Below, piece by piece: positions 11,825-22,123 of a stretch of 64,000 nucleotides of DNA. The stretch covers positions 1,217,585 through 1,281,584 of the forward strand of contig NW_011887293.1 in NCBI RefSeq assembly GCF_000151315.2, read 5' to 3'. Positions within the stretch are counted from its first letter, which is position 1. Every line of letters starts with the position of its first letter. The notes under the pieces were generated by a model. It ran no database searches. It was not told the origin of the DNA and worked only from the letters and a program-made list of their open reading frames with translations. The DNA comes from Capsaspora owczarzaki ATCC 30864. Its lineage: Eukaryota; Opisthokonta; Filasterea. The position numbers and the translations under genes were made by a program.

Positions 11825-12392
11825 TTTTTTTTCTAAACTCTGTTTTTATTTGAAATTGAGACTGAGAGAGTGAAGTGACCGAGCAATGAAAACTCAATCT
11901 CGACCGAACGAACGAACGACTGAAGCGAAATCCTTCGACGAATCGTTTTCAACCGGATTCGCTCCATACACGCTCACCTCACTCAGTACTTGACCGTAAT
12001 CTGTTTATGGATTCGATGTGTATTGACTAAGGACTTTTCATACTTTTCATTCAGCCTCGATCCACGAGCACACACAGCAACGCTCTTTTGTTGTTCGATT
12101 TTTTGTCTCTTTGATTTTTCATTTCATTTCTCAGTCCCTTTTTTTTCTTTTCCTTCCGACGGTACGCTTTTTCCCTCATACGACTCAAATCATAGTTGAA
12201 TGAATGAATGAATGATTGAATGAATGAATGAATGATTCGCTGACTTTTGCCTGCTGTGGCCCTTCTCATTTCGTTGTCCACATGTGGTCTTTCCCCCTTT
12301 CTTTGTCTCTCTCTGTCTCTTCCTCTCTCTCTCTCTCTCTCTCTCTAACATTTGGCATTGTGATTCAGCAAACCCACCACATACACACAACC
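11825..12392. promoter_or_regulatory. Divergent intergenic region between ACAD11-like and PFAS genes
   Basis: 568 bp shared upstream region. It contains a TGAA tetranucleotide repeat at 12196-12234 and a pyrimidine CT repeat at about 12305-12346 that ends 46 bases before the PFAS ATG. A ttcag at 12364-12368 after the CT tract could be a 5'UTR intron acceptor. No gene seen. Confidence 0.6.
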
Positions 12393-15300
12393 ATGCTGAC
12401 AGAGCTGCCTGCGACGGTCGCGCTGAACGCAGACCAAGGGTCGGTGCGCGTGCTCGCTGGCCGATCGCCGCTGTCGGGCTTCCGCACTGAGCGCCTCCTC
12501 GCCTCGCTGCGTGCTGCCGTCCCCGCGATCGACGGCGTCCAGGCAGTCGTCCTCCACATTGCCCACGTCGCACACGGCCACGAGCTCACCGACGCCCAGA
12601 ACGCCCTCCTCGACCAGCTGCTGCTCTACGGCCCTCGCCCCGATTCGACGACGACGACGACGACAACGGCAACGACGACATCTGTTTCCACTCAGTCCCA
12701 GGCGTCCTCGTCTTCATCGTCTTCTTCATCGCCGTCCGTCCAGCTCGTCGTGCTGCCGCGTGAGGGCACCATCTCGCCATGGGCGTCCAAGGCCACCGAC
12801 ATTATGCACAACTGCGGCCTGCCCATGATCAGGCGCATCGAGCGTGGCGTGCTGTACACTGTGACCCTCGCACCTGACGCTGCCACGACCGTCGTCGAGG
12901 ACGTCCGCCAGCTGGCCGCACCGCTGATCCACGACCGAATGACCCAGATCGTGCTGCCGTCGCTGGAGGGCATTGAGCGCCTGTTTGACGCGGCGCGACC
13001 GCCAACCGTCACGTATGTCGATCTGCTCAATGGCGGCAAGGCCGCGCTCGTTGCCGCCAATCGTGAGCAAGGGCTCGCCATTGCCGAGGACGAAATGGAC
13101 TACCTGGTCGACGCATACACCAACCAGCTGTCGCGAAACCCGACCGACGTCGAGCTCATGATGTTTGCTCAGGTCAACTCGGAGCACTGCCGCCACAAGA
13201 TTTTCAATGCCAGCTGGACGATCGACGGTCGCGCCAAGGACAAGTCGCTCTTTGGCATGATTCGCAACACGCACGCCACTCATCCCGAGGGCGTGCTCTC
13301 GGCCTACCGCGACAACTCGGCCGTCATGACGGGCTCGCGCGCCGGTCGCTTCTTCCCGCAGCCAGGCACCCACGAGTACGCCTTCCACGACGAAGACATT
13401 CACATTCTCATGAAGGTCGAGACACACAACCACCCTACGGCCATTTCTCCGTACCCCGGCGCCGCCACCGGCTCTGGCGGTGAGATTCGCGACGAGAGCG
13501 CTACCGGCCGCGGCTCCCGCGCCAAGGCTGGTCTGACTGGCTTCACCGTCTCGCACTTGCGCATCCCCGGGTTTGAGCAGCCCTGGGAGCAAGCGACGGC
13601 CGATGTTGGCGCCCCAGAGTCCATCTCGTCCCCCTTCCAAATCATGATTGAAGCCCCGCTCGGCGGCGCAGCGTTCAACAACGAGTTTGGCCGCCCAGCC
13701 ATCTGCGGCTATTTCCGCACCTTCCTCCAAAAGGTTCCTGCTGTGACTGCCGACACGGATGCCGCCACCAACCCAGTCGAGCTGCGCGGCTACCACAAGC
13801 CCATCATGATTGCTGGTGGCATGGGCAACATTCGCCCAATGCACGTCGAAAAGAGCAGCATTTCTCCTGGCGCCTGCATTGTTGTGCTCGGTGGCCCTGC
13901 CATGCTCATTGGTCTGGGCGGTGGTGCCGCCTCCTCGATGGCGCAGGGCACCTCGTCGGCCGACCTCGACTTTGCCTCCGTCCAGCGCGACAATGCCGAG
14001 ATGCAGCGCCGTTGCCAAGAGGTCATTGATGCCTGCTGGGCCATGGGCCATGCCAACCCGATCGAGTCCATCCACGACGTCGGCGCCGGCGGCTTGTCCA
14101 ACGCCCTGCCCGAGCTCGTGCACGACTCCGACCGCGGTGCTGTCTTTGATTTGCGCAAAATCCCGTGCGACGATCCCGGCATGTCCCCGATGGGCATTTG
14201 GTGCAACGAGTCCCAGGAGCGCTTCGTCCTGGCCGTCAACAATGTGCAGATTGAAACCTTCGAGGCTCTGTGCCGCCGCGAGCGTTGCCCGTACGCCATC
14301 CTCGGTCAGGCCACTTCCGAGGAGGCGCTGATTGTCCGCGATGACGTCTTCAACAACAACCCGATCGACCTGCCCATGGGCACCCTGTTTGGCAAGCCGC
14401 CCAAGATGCACCGCAATGTGGTTCATCGTCACCTCGCCCTGCCCGAGTTCAAGCACTCGTCGATTGTGCCCTCGCTCGACGATGCTGTTCGTCGCGTCCT
14501 GCAGCTGCCCTCGGTCGCCTCCAAGAACTTTTTGATTACCATTGGCGATCGCTCCGTCACTGGCCAGGTTGCGCGCGACCAGATGGTGGGTCCGTGGCAG
14601 GTCCCCGTTGCCGACGTTGCCGTCACCACCGCCAGCTACGACACCCTTCGTGGCGAGGCCATGGCGATGGGTGAGCGCACCCCACTTGCCGTGGTCAACC
14701 ATGCCGCTTCTGGCCGAATGGCCATCGGTGAGGCCATCACCAACATTGCGGCAGCCAGCATCACTGCCATCTCGGACATTAAAATGTCGGCCAACTGGAT
14801 GGTTGCTTCCGGCTTCCCTGGCGAAGATGCGGGCTTGTACGACACGGTGCATGCCGTTGGCATGGAGCTGTGCCCTCAGCTTGGCATTGCCATTCCCGTC
14901 GGCAAGGACTCGATGTCCATGCGTACCTCGTGGCAGGTGCGCAACGAGGCCACTGGCACCGACGAGCGCAAGACGGTCGCCTCGCCATTGTCGCTTGTCA
15001 TTACCGCGTTCGCTCCTTGCAGCAACACGGATCTGACGCTTACGCCCGAGCTCAAGTTTGTTCGTGGATCGTCGCGCGTTGACTCGATTCTGCTGTTTGT
15101 TGATTTGGCTGCCGGCAAGCAGCGCCTCGGTGGCTCTGCCTTGGCCCAGGTCTACAGCGAGCTGGGCAACGAAGTTCCGGACGTCGAGTCGGCCAGCCTG
15201 CTCTCCGCTGGTTTTGCTGCCATCCAGGCTCTTCGTGCGGCCGAGGTCGCACTGGCCTACCACGATCGCTCGGACGGCGGTCTGCTGGGAACGCTGGCCG

Positions 15301-16610
15301 AGATGGCCTTTGCCAGCCACTCTGGCCTGTCGGTTGACATTACCGCGCTCGGCAGCGACCCGATTGCCGCGCTCTTCAACGAGGAGCTCGGTTATGTCGT
15401 GCAAATCCCCGCCGCCTGCCTGTCTGTGGCCATGGGCATCTTCACCACCCACGGCATCGCCGCGCACGTCTTCAACATTGGCTCGCCGTTTGTCGACCCG
15501 GAGACTGAGGCACAGCCCATCACCATTGCGCACAACAACGAGGTCATCCTGCAGGGAGACCGCGTTGCTTGGCACCGTTTGTGGGCCGAGACTTCCTTCC
15601 GCATGCAAGCCCTCCGCGACAACCCAGCCTGCGCCCAGCAAGAGTACGACACCATCCTCGACCTCGCCAATCCTGGTCTGCAGTCCAAGCTGTCGTTCAA
15701 CCCCGACGAGGAGTTGGCCAAGTTGCACGCCGATCTGGCTGCGGCGCAAGTCTCGTCTCCCCGAGTGGCCATCCTGCGCGAGCAAGGCGTGAACGGACAC
15801 CTCGAGATGGCGGCCGCTTTCACGAAGGCTGGCTTTGTTGCGGTCGACGTGCACATGAGCGACATTCTCTCCGGCGCTGTTTCCCTCGAGCAGTTCAGCG
15901 GTCTTGCTGCTTGCGGCGGTTTTTCGTACGGTGATGTCCTTGGTGCTGGCGAAGGCTGGGCCAAGTCCATCCTGTTCAACGAGATTGCCCGCAACGAGTT
16001 TGCGCGCTTCTTCCAGCGCCAGGATGTCTTTGCTCTCGGCGTTTGCAACGGTTGCCAGATGATGTCCAACCTGCGCTCGTTGGTCCCCGGTGCCGCGCAC
16101 TGGCCCCGCTTTGTCCGCAACGCCTCTGAGCAATTCGAGGCTCGCTTTGTCCAAGTCGAGGTGCTCGAGTCGCCCTCCATCCTGCTGGCTGGCATGGCGG
16201 GCTCTGTTCTTCCCATCATTGTCTCGCACGGCGAAGGCCGCGCAGAGTTCCCCGCTGAAGACCCCACCGCCCCTGCCAACGCTGTCAACGCCAACTTGGT
16301 GCCGATGCGCTACGTCGACCACTACGGCACTCCGACGGAGGCCTTCCCTTACAACCCCAACGGCTCCCCCTTGGGCATTACCAGCCTCACCAACGAGGAC
16401 GGTCGCGTCACCATCCTCATGCCGCACCCGGAGCGTTGCTTGCGCACTGTCAACAACTCTTGGCATCCCGAGAACTGGGGCGAGAATGGCCCGTGGACTC
16501 AGATGTTTGTGAATGCCCGTCGCTTTGCTCTTCGTCATCAAACTGCTTCCCAGCCGCACGGTCTCAAGCGACCAGGCGATGCTTTGGAGCAGCCTTCCAA
16601 GCGTCGATAG
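12393..16610 (+). CDS. PFAS: Phosphoribosylformylglycinamidine synthase
   Basis: Fourth step of de novo purine synthesis: FGAR + ATP + glutamine to FGAM, in the cytosol. A single exon of 1405 residues; human PFAS has about 1338 and bacterial PurL about 1295. Visible blocks are the N-terminal PurS-like region, the linker and first synthetase motif [14 protein letters not shown] near residue 260, and [20 protein letters not shown]. The glutamine amidotransferase domain begins at [19 protein letters not shown] near residue 1123. Its triad is visible as Cys in GVCNGCQMM near 1216 and His/Glu in PHPER near 1344. A Thr/Ser tract near residues 85-115 is an insertion. The start was chosen at the first ATG matching the family length, just after a CT-rich tract; a long upstream in-frame extension is pyrimidine-repeat translation. 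Strong C/G wobble bias creates a false 1339-codon antisense frame. Confidence 0.97.
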   Translation: MLTELPATVALNADQGSVRVLAGRSPLSGFRTERLLASLRAAVPAIDGVQAVVLHIAHVAHGHELTDAQNALLDQLLLYGPRPDSTTTTTTTATTTSVSTQSQASSSSSSSSSPSVQLVVLPREGTISPWASKATDIMHNCGLPMIRRIERGVLYTVTLAPDAATTVVEDVRQLAAPLIHDRMTQIVLPSLEGIERLFDAARPPTVTYVDLLNGGKAALVAANREQGLAIAEDEMDYLVDAYTNQLSRNPTDVELMMFAQVNSEHCRHKIFNASWTIDGRAKDKSLFGMIRNTHATHPEGVLSAYRDNSAVMTGSRAGRFFPQPGTHEYAFHDEDIHILMKVETHNHPTAISPYPGAATGSGGEIRDESATGRGSRAKAGLTGFTVSHLRIPGFEQPWEQATADVGAPESISSPFQIMIEAPLGGAAFNNEFGRPAICGYFRTFLQKVPAVTADTDAATNPVELRGYHKPIMIAGGMGNIRPMHVEKSSISPGACIVVLGGPAMLIGLGGGAASSMAQGTSSADLDFASVQRDNAEMQRRCQEVIDACWAMGHANPIESIHDVGAGGLSNALPELVHDSDRGAVFDLRKIPCDDPGMSPMGIWCNESQERFVLAVNNVQIETFEALCRRERCPYAILGQATSEEALIVRDDVFNNNPIDLPMGTLFGKPPKMHRNVVHRHLALPEFKHSSIVPSLDDAVRRVLQLPSVASKNFLITIGDRSVTGQVARDQMVGPWQVPVADVAVTTASYDTLRGEAMAMGERTPLAVVNHAASGRMAIGEAITNIAAASITAISDIKMSANWMVASGFPGEDAGLYDTVHAVGMELCPQLGIAIPVGKDSMSMRTSWQVRNEATGTDERKTVASPLSLVITAFAPCSNTDLTLTPELKFVRGSSRVDSILLFVDLAAGKQRLGGSALAQVYSELGNEVPDVESASLLSAGFAAIQALRAAEVALAYHDRSDGGLLGTLAEMAFASHSGLSVDITALGSDPIAALFNEELGYVVQIPAACLSVAMGIFTTHGIAAHVFNIGSPFVDPETEAQPITIAHNNEVILQGDRVAWHRLWAETSFRMQALRDNPACAQQEYDTILDLANPGLQSKLSFNPDEELAKLHADLAAAQVSSPRVAILREQGVNGHLEMAAAFTKAGFVAVDVHMSDILSGAVSLEQFSGLAACGGFSYGDVLGAGEGWAKSILFNEIARNEFARFFQRQDVFALGVCNGCQMMSNLRSLVPGAAHWPRFVRNASEQFEARFVQVEVLESPSILLAGMAGSVLPIIVSHGEGRAEFPAEDPTAPANAVNANLVPMRYVDHYGTPTEAFPYNPNGSPLGITSLTNEDGRVTILMPHPERCLRTVNNSWHPENWGENGPWTQMFVNARRFALRHQTASQPHGLKRPGDALEQPSKRR

Positions 16611-16955
16611 GCGTTGTGTTGGTTGTTTTTTTTTTTTCGTCGTCAAGCTGCCGATGGTCAAAATTTTTGTTGTTGATTTTAGTTTGTTTGTTTTTTTTTT
16701 CCTTGTGGTTGTTTGATGAAGAATTGTCAAGAGGCAGTAATACACACGCGTGAATTTACACCTAGAGCAGGCCTCGTGCTGTTCCTCTCCTTCAGCGTAC
16801 GGCGGGCGGGGGTGGGGAAATGAAATTTAACGACTATCATAGCAACATAACGGCACACTTCACAAGGACCAACCAATCAACTTTCTTCAACGAACCAATC
16901 TCTCTTTGCATGTGGACAATTCATCAACGCTAACGTTTGCTTGCTTGCTTGCATG
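16611..16955. other. Convergent 3' region between PFAS and SPC25
   Basis: T-rich 3' untranslated sequence after PFAS, then a short G-rich stretch and a TTGC repeat (about 16936-16951) next to the SPC25 stop. No gene seen. Confidence 0.6.
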
Positions 16956-18371
16956 TTAGACCATGGCCTTGAACTTTTTGCGAATGTTCTTGATGAAAAC
17001 AGAAAGCTGGTTGTCGTCGTTCAATTGGGCAACCATGCCAGCAAGATCCTCAACCATCGGTTCGCACACGTCCACTAAGTACCACACATCAAGGAATGAG
17101 TCTCGAGTGTGCTTGCCCATCGACGACTCGAAGCGTAGCGCTCTTACCGTGATACATGTTCTTCTCATCAATACGCACTGAAAAGGAAAACTCGCGGTTG
17201 ACGTTATAAGGATCAATATAGCGGAAGATGAACTGGAGGTGGTGCTCTAACCCGGACGAACAAAGGAAGCGTGAGTTTTGGAAGTGTTTGCCAGCAGCAG
17301 CCAAAAGCAGCTTTATTCTCCCCCTCGAACTTACTTCCAGTGCGCTGGATCTTCAAGCCAAGACGCTCAGAAAAGAACTGAACACCCCGTGTCAACTCTT
17401 TCATGCTCGTTGCGGCGTCGCGTTCTCGCTCAGAGAGCACTGTGGGTTTGCACAAAAACAAACCAAGTAAGAACCTGATTGCTGGTTCAAGCCGACAACT
17501 GCGCTCGGGTGCTTACTTTCAGTCTCGCGAACAAGCGCTTGCTCTCGAGCAGCGATTTGCTGGCGAATGTCATTCTGAGTGTCCATAGCGAGCTCCTTTT
17601 GCTGCTGTAGTTGACTCACTGCGGAGCGGCTGAGTGCGATTTCCGCAGCTTGCTGTGATGCCACTGTCACCATCCCCACCAACATTCAAGAAGTCAGTGC
17701 AGAATGTTCCAATACCACAGGCACTTTCGACCTTCGATGACTTGATCTGAAGGAGGAGGAAGGTGATGGATGCGCGAACGTACAAATTTGCCCTGCCTCG
17801 CTGTGTTCGCCGAGCTGCTTGAGCGACGCTTGCAGCTTTGCCGCGTTCTCTGTAGTGCACACAAACATCAAAAAAAGTGAGTCAGAGTCAGAGTTTGAAA
17901 AGCCAAGTGCAGCAAAGTATCAAAACGCAAGGGTAAATCGAACAAAATCCAAACGGTTTGAAACGGTTTCATGTCAATTTTGGATTTTCGCGCCAAAAAA
18001 TCCCGTCGGCTCTTCTCGTCTTCCCACTCCCTCGCACGCCGCTTTCATGTTGAAGCATGCACTTCAATACAGAACAGTATGCTTTGCATTCATATCCGGA
18101 AGGAACTGATTGAAGCGACGACCGTGACGATGAAACCAAACAACAAAAAAATACTGGGATTATTTCAAAAACACAAACCTTTGTCGTCTTCCATGGTTTT
18201 CGTGTGGCGCAGCTGAGCATGGCGCATCTCTTTCAGCTGGCTGTCGGCCCAGTTGTCCACCATTCGTGCTGCAGTCAGCATGTCTTCTTGCAGCTGCTCA
18301 AGGCTGCGCTCCATGTTGTAGCTCTGCATCGGCGAGAAATTCAATAACGTTGAAGGAAAAAAGACTGCCAT
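16956..18371 (-). CDS. SPC25: Kinetochore protein Spc25 (Ndc80 complex)
   Basis: Subunit of the Ndc80 complex that links kinetochores to microtubules. Six exons (18371-18179, 17849-17784, 17663-17517, 17439-17335, 17246-17148, 17074-16956) sum to 729 nt, 242 residues. Starting at the ATG at 18329 gives 228, closer to human SPC25 (224). The N-terminal two thirds is a coiled coil (LEQLQEDMLTAARMVDNWAD, LQASLKQLGEHSEAG, LQQQKELAMDTQNDIRQQIA). The C-terminal RWD-like globular domain carries the family pattern FFSERLGLKIQRTG, LQFIFRYIDPYNVNREFSF, CEPMVEDLAGMVAQLNDDN and FIKNIRKKFKAMV. Convergent with PFAS and divergent from the GATA gene. Confidence 0.92.
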
Positions 18372-19251
18372 TTTGTCAGTTGTTTCAAGTGCTGATGCGC
18401 TTTGGCTGTAGTTGGGGGGGGGGGTTGGTCATTTCTTCCATTGCCGTCATTCATGCTCAAATTCGCATTTTCCAAGCCGCCGAGCTGGCAGTGACTCGTG
18501 AAGAGGTGACTCAGGTAGCGACTCAGAATGGTTTGAGCTCGGGAGCTCGCTCCTCCACAGCCGGTGGTCCTCCCTCTCCTCCTCTCGCTGTTTTTTTCTT
18601 GCACTGAAGTCGCAGTCAAAACCCTGGAATTGCGTCGATGCGAATGCGATCGATCGAAATTCGTGAGCTCGACTGACTGAGCAAATTTCAATTCTCGTCC
18701 GCTCGCTGGATGTTCTCGCTCGCTCACCCGGTGTTTTCGGCCATTCATTTTGACGCGGCTCCAATTGATAATTTCCACAGCGTGATTCCACACACTGTCC
18801 AATCCCTCGCTGCTGCTGCAGTCCCTGTCGTCTCTTTGGTCTGGTGTACGCTCGCTCATCGAATGGCTTAAAACAGAACGCGTATCCCAAAATAACTTTT
18901 TGCTTTGGTTTCGTTTCAATTCTGCTTCTTTTTTCAGTTTTTTGTTGTTTATTTAAGACATTGAACTCAGTCTTCACTCTTTCAGCTAATTCTTCTTTAC
19001 TTTGCGGTCGAGCTCAAGCCATTGCTGCTCATTGCTTTCCGACGGGGAACGGGAGGCTTGTTTTGTGATTGAATCGTGGATTTTGTCTCGTAATCCCGCG
19101 CAAAACAAAAGTCCTGTATCGAGACCTTCTCACCCGAGGAATCCATTCGGCTGCAAGGACATTGTCGCCCATCAACTCGAAGATTTACCCGCACAGGAGC
19201 CGCCAAGCAACAACACACACACACACACACCAAGAGACGACAAAAAAAGGC
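18372..19251. promoter_or_regulatory. Divergent region between SPC25 and the GATA gene
   Basis: 880 bp. Features are a G run of about 11 bases at 18414-18424, several polypyrimidine stretches and a CA repeat at about 19212-19230 just before the GATA start. A spliced 5' leader of the GATA gene is possible, but I could not define its exons. Confidence 0.5.
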
Positions 19252-20637
19252 ATGAGCATCGCCTGGACGGAAAAGCAGTTTGAACGCTCAATGCTCCCCA
19301 TTGCGGCTGTGGCAGCCTCACCAGCACAGCAACCTCGCTGCGGAGGGGCAGCTCGCATGCGCCAAATATTCGCGTCGGCTATGAGTGGCATGGAGACACT
19401 GCAAACGACAAGATCGCACCAGGAACCACAACAGGCGGCGGTGATTTTCCCGCCTCGGCTCAACTTGAACGCTCCGGCTGCAAGCTACTATTCCAACAAC
19501 TCGGCGGCCATTGCATCGGCGCCAGGACTGTCGTCGGCAATATTGCGCGACTTTTTCTTGAATGCAGAGCTTGGACGCGACTCGCCGACCCCTTCGGCTC
19601 AAATCGAGGCATCCATGACCCTTGATAGGACTTGGGCACAAGCTGCGCTCACGCAATCCGAACCGCGCTCGCGTCCAAGGCCTGCACAAACAGAGACGAA
19701 CAACTTTTCTGCGATATTGAGTCAACAGCAACAATACCAACCGCAGCAGCGGCAACAACAACAATTACAACAAGAAGAAGAAGTGCCCTTCTTGATGGAG
19801 CAAGAGGACGATCTTGTTGACCATCCGCCTGTGGTTCAACCTTCGCAAGCCTCTCTGGACTTGGACGCCCTCTTGCTCGACATCATCATTCCAGAAGCTT
19901 CATACAACACTATCAATCACGTGGATGGCCAATCACAAGCCTTACCATTGTTGGAGCACGACAGGCAAGAAATCGAACTGTGGAATGCGAATGACAATCA
20001 CGGCGAAACGCTGCTTCCTGCCGCAGAGCTTCCAGACTTGATGACCACACTGGCAACCGCTAGTCAGCTGTCAGAGGTGAATTCGAGCAACCGCACGTAT
20101 GTTCCAGAAGGACCCCTATGCAGGCGTTGTTCGGCGGCATCCGAGGCAGAGTCTATCGCCTCCGCCATGCTGGCCAGCGCCTTGTTTGCCAGTGCCAACG
20201 CCAATCTTGAGTTGCACATGGGCGAAAACGTGCCTGTCCTGGCCAAACCGGCATGCAAGCCACGCCGTCGGACAGGGCGTCGGCGACATGTCAACAAGAA
20301 GAAGCGCACGCGCGCGTGCCAAATGTGCCACACAAAGAAAGTGCCTCAGTGGCGCAAGGGCCCCGATGGCACAGCTTCGTTGTGCAACGCGTGCGGCTTG
20401 CGCTGGCAAAAGCAAGTCCGCATGTCCATGCAGGAAACAATGCAGCCTCTCGGTGACGGGACGACCGCTGTCCTGTTTGATGATTGTTTGGACGAAGAGG
20501 CAGACGACGCTGCAGAAGTCGGCAATGTGGCTTGTCAGAGTACACACGAGCAACAGCACATGCCGAGCGAGGAGAACGACTCGGAGGAAGAAGACTGTGA
20601 TGCGCTGGGTGACGATGAGCGGGAGTTTGAGTTTTGA
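19252..20637 (+). CDS. GATA-type zinc finger transcription factor
   Basis: DNA-binding regulator with a single GATA finger near residues 356-385: CQMCHTKKVPQWRKGPDG then TASLCNACGLRW, a C-x2-C-x18-C-x2-C arrangement. It is flanked on the N side by a basic stretch (KPRRRTGRRRHVNKKKRTRA) that probably serves as nuclear localisation signal and DNA contact. The rest is low complexity: a Gln-rich segment near residues 160-185 and an acidic C-terminal tail. One uninterrupted exon of 461 residues from the ATG at 19252; the frame stays open upstream to 19069, but that part looks like untranslated sequence with a CA repeat. An AATAAA polyadenylation signal lies at about 20698. No orthology to a particular GATA subfamily is claimed. 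Confidence 0.88.
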   Translation: MSIAWTEKQFERSMLPIAAVAASPAQQPRCGGAARMRQIFASAMSGMETLQTTRSHQEPQQAAVIFPPRLNLNAPAASYYSNNSAAIASAPGLSSAILRDFFLNAELGRDSPTPSAQIEASMTLDRTWAQAALTQSEPRSRPRPAQTETNNFSAILSQQQQYQPQQRQQQQLQQEEEVPFLMEQEDDLVDHPPVVQPSQASLDLDALLLDIIIPEASYNTINHVDGQSQALPLLEHDRQEIELWNANDNHGETLLPAAELPDLMTTLATASQLSEVNSSNRTYVPEGPLCRRCSAASEAESIASAMLASALFASANANLELHMGENVPVLAKPACKPRRRTGRRRHVNKKKRTRACQMCHTKKVPQWRKGPDGTASLCNACGLRWQKQVRMSMQETMQPLGDGTTAVLFDDCLDEEADDAAEVGNVACQSTHEQQHMPSEENDSEEEDCDALGDDEREFEF

Positions 20638-20982
20638 GCAACGAGATCTGGCCGACTTGACCAGTTCTAAGCGCTGTTGTTTGTTCATTCAACGTGTCAA
20701 TAAACCGAAAACAAAAAAAACAAGACGAGAAGTTTCATTTCAAACAATTTGTGGTCAGTTTGTGTTCAATTTCATGTTTCGGCATGTATATTTGTCGGCA
20801 GAATGTACAGCCAGCTGGGCAATGCCAACCCTCAACGCTATGAAGCATCGCAAAGCAAAAGTGGTCGAGCTGAGACCGTGCAAGGAGTAGCGGCGCAGCA
20901 ATATATCTTTTCCCCCGCCCTTTTGCTGCACTTCGTCGAGCCACCCAGTTGCAAAAATCTCAGTGACGAACTGCAGGCGGCC
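20638..20982. other. Convergent 3' region between GATA and PAXX-like genes
   Basis: About 345 bp. AATAAA-type polyadenylation signal near 20698 followed by an A-rich stretch. No gene seen. Confidence 0.55.
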
Positions 20983-21920
20983 TCACTCGTCCGCGCCGTC
21001 ATCGCCACTCGCTCCAAACTTGACACCACGAGCAGTTCGCCGTTGCACAGACGGATTGATCAGCGAAAAGCCGGGTTTTCGCTTGGGAGGGGCCACCATG
21101 CCGGAAGCACTGGCAGCGCTGTCTCGCGCAGATTTGGCCTGCAGCATGTCATCGTCATCGTCCCGGAAGGCTTCTGAAGCGGGTCGTGTGTGGCGATGGT
21201 ACCTTCCTCCGTGCCGACCGCCGCCAGACCCTTCGCCAGCGCGGGCTCGAGCGAGATCTGCGTCCGCCCGGTCTGCACGCCTGACGGCGTCGTTGCAGCG
21301 CTGTGCGATTCCCATGAGCATATCTGCTAGATGGACTTGTCCGCGTCCTTCATCGACCGCATTGAGTTGGAGGACGACGGGCTCTGTCATTGCGTTGCCA
21401 ACCTCGCGCGGGGTGCTCCCCAGCGGTGGCAATTGGAGTTGGATGGTATCCCGACCCGGCGAAACCGTTCCTTTGACTTGACTTGTGAGCATGCTTGTGC
21501 GAATATGTTGAAAGTACCGCTCAAAGCTGACTTGGAACAGATCGCGGTGCTCTTGCGCGTCTGCGAGAGTCATGTCGACCGTCCATACCTGAAATCCGTC
21601 CGTCATGCTGCGTTCACAGTCCACCGTGATGAGCGAAACACGACGAACGTCCAACCATCAGTCAGTCGGTCAGTCAGTCCAGTCAGTCAGTCAGTCAAGT
21701 CAGTCAGTCAGTCAGTCAGTCTGATTCACTTTCAAGCAATCGTGGCTCACCAGAGCGTCCAGCTGGCGCCATCGTCCACGGCGTGCTCCGAGCGTCCGTC
21801 GGTCAGCTTGGAGTAGAGAATGTAGCGAGACGCTTGGTCGTGGTTGGACTGGCCAGCACAGTCCACGAACGCGTGCAGCTTGGACAGATCAGCCCCGCGA
21901 ATGTGCTGAGACAGGGCCAT
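20983..21920 (-). CDS. PAXX: PAXX-like XRCC4-superfamily end-joining factor
   Basis: PAXX is a scaffold of non-homologous end joining that binds Ku at DNA breaks. Two exons, 21920-21751 and 21607-20983, total 795 nt, 264 residues; human PAXX has 204. The acceptor at 21608 is the one that keeps frame (exon 1 ends phase 2). Across the junction the text WTLCMTDGFQVWTVDMT aligns by eye with human PAXX FNLYVTDAAELWSTCFT in the head domain. A helical stem follows (LADMLMGIAQRCNDAVRRAD). The C-terminus PGFSLINPSVQRRTARGVKF repeats the PAXX Ku-binding tail (SLINPGFKSKKPAGGVDF), keeping the Val and Phe that contact Ku70. An acidic end GDDGADE follows. The assignment rests on remembered human sequence, not on a search. 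Confidence 0.8.
21658..21721. repeat. (AGTC)n tetranucleotide repeat in the PAXX intron
   Basis: Imperfect GTCA/AGTC array of about 15 units between the two exons of the PAXX-like gene. Confidence 0.9.
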
Positions 21921-22123
21921 CTGAAAAATAACAATAAAGGTATTAACAATAACAATAACTGAGCTGAGCTGAATAGGAAAATGGAGTTGGCAATAACAAA
22001 GAAAATCAAAGGGCATGTCACAAAGAGATTTATGGTACAACAAAGCCAAACACGCAGTGAAGAAGAATCACCGTGTTGGTGAAATGATAAGATGTTGGTG
22101 GAGGTGGTGATGATGACAAAGAT

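Noticed and set aside
12726-16745. 1339-codon open frame antisense to PFAS
   Set aside because: It is the mirror of strong G/C wobble bias in PFAS; its translation is Arg/Gly/Val/His-rich, has no family motif and no splice or start context.
21658-21721. Regular short repeats that could suggest a CRISPR-like array
   Set aside because: A simple AGTC tetranucleotide array inside an intron of a eukaryotic gene, with no spacers.
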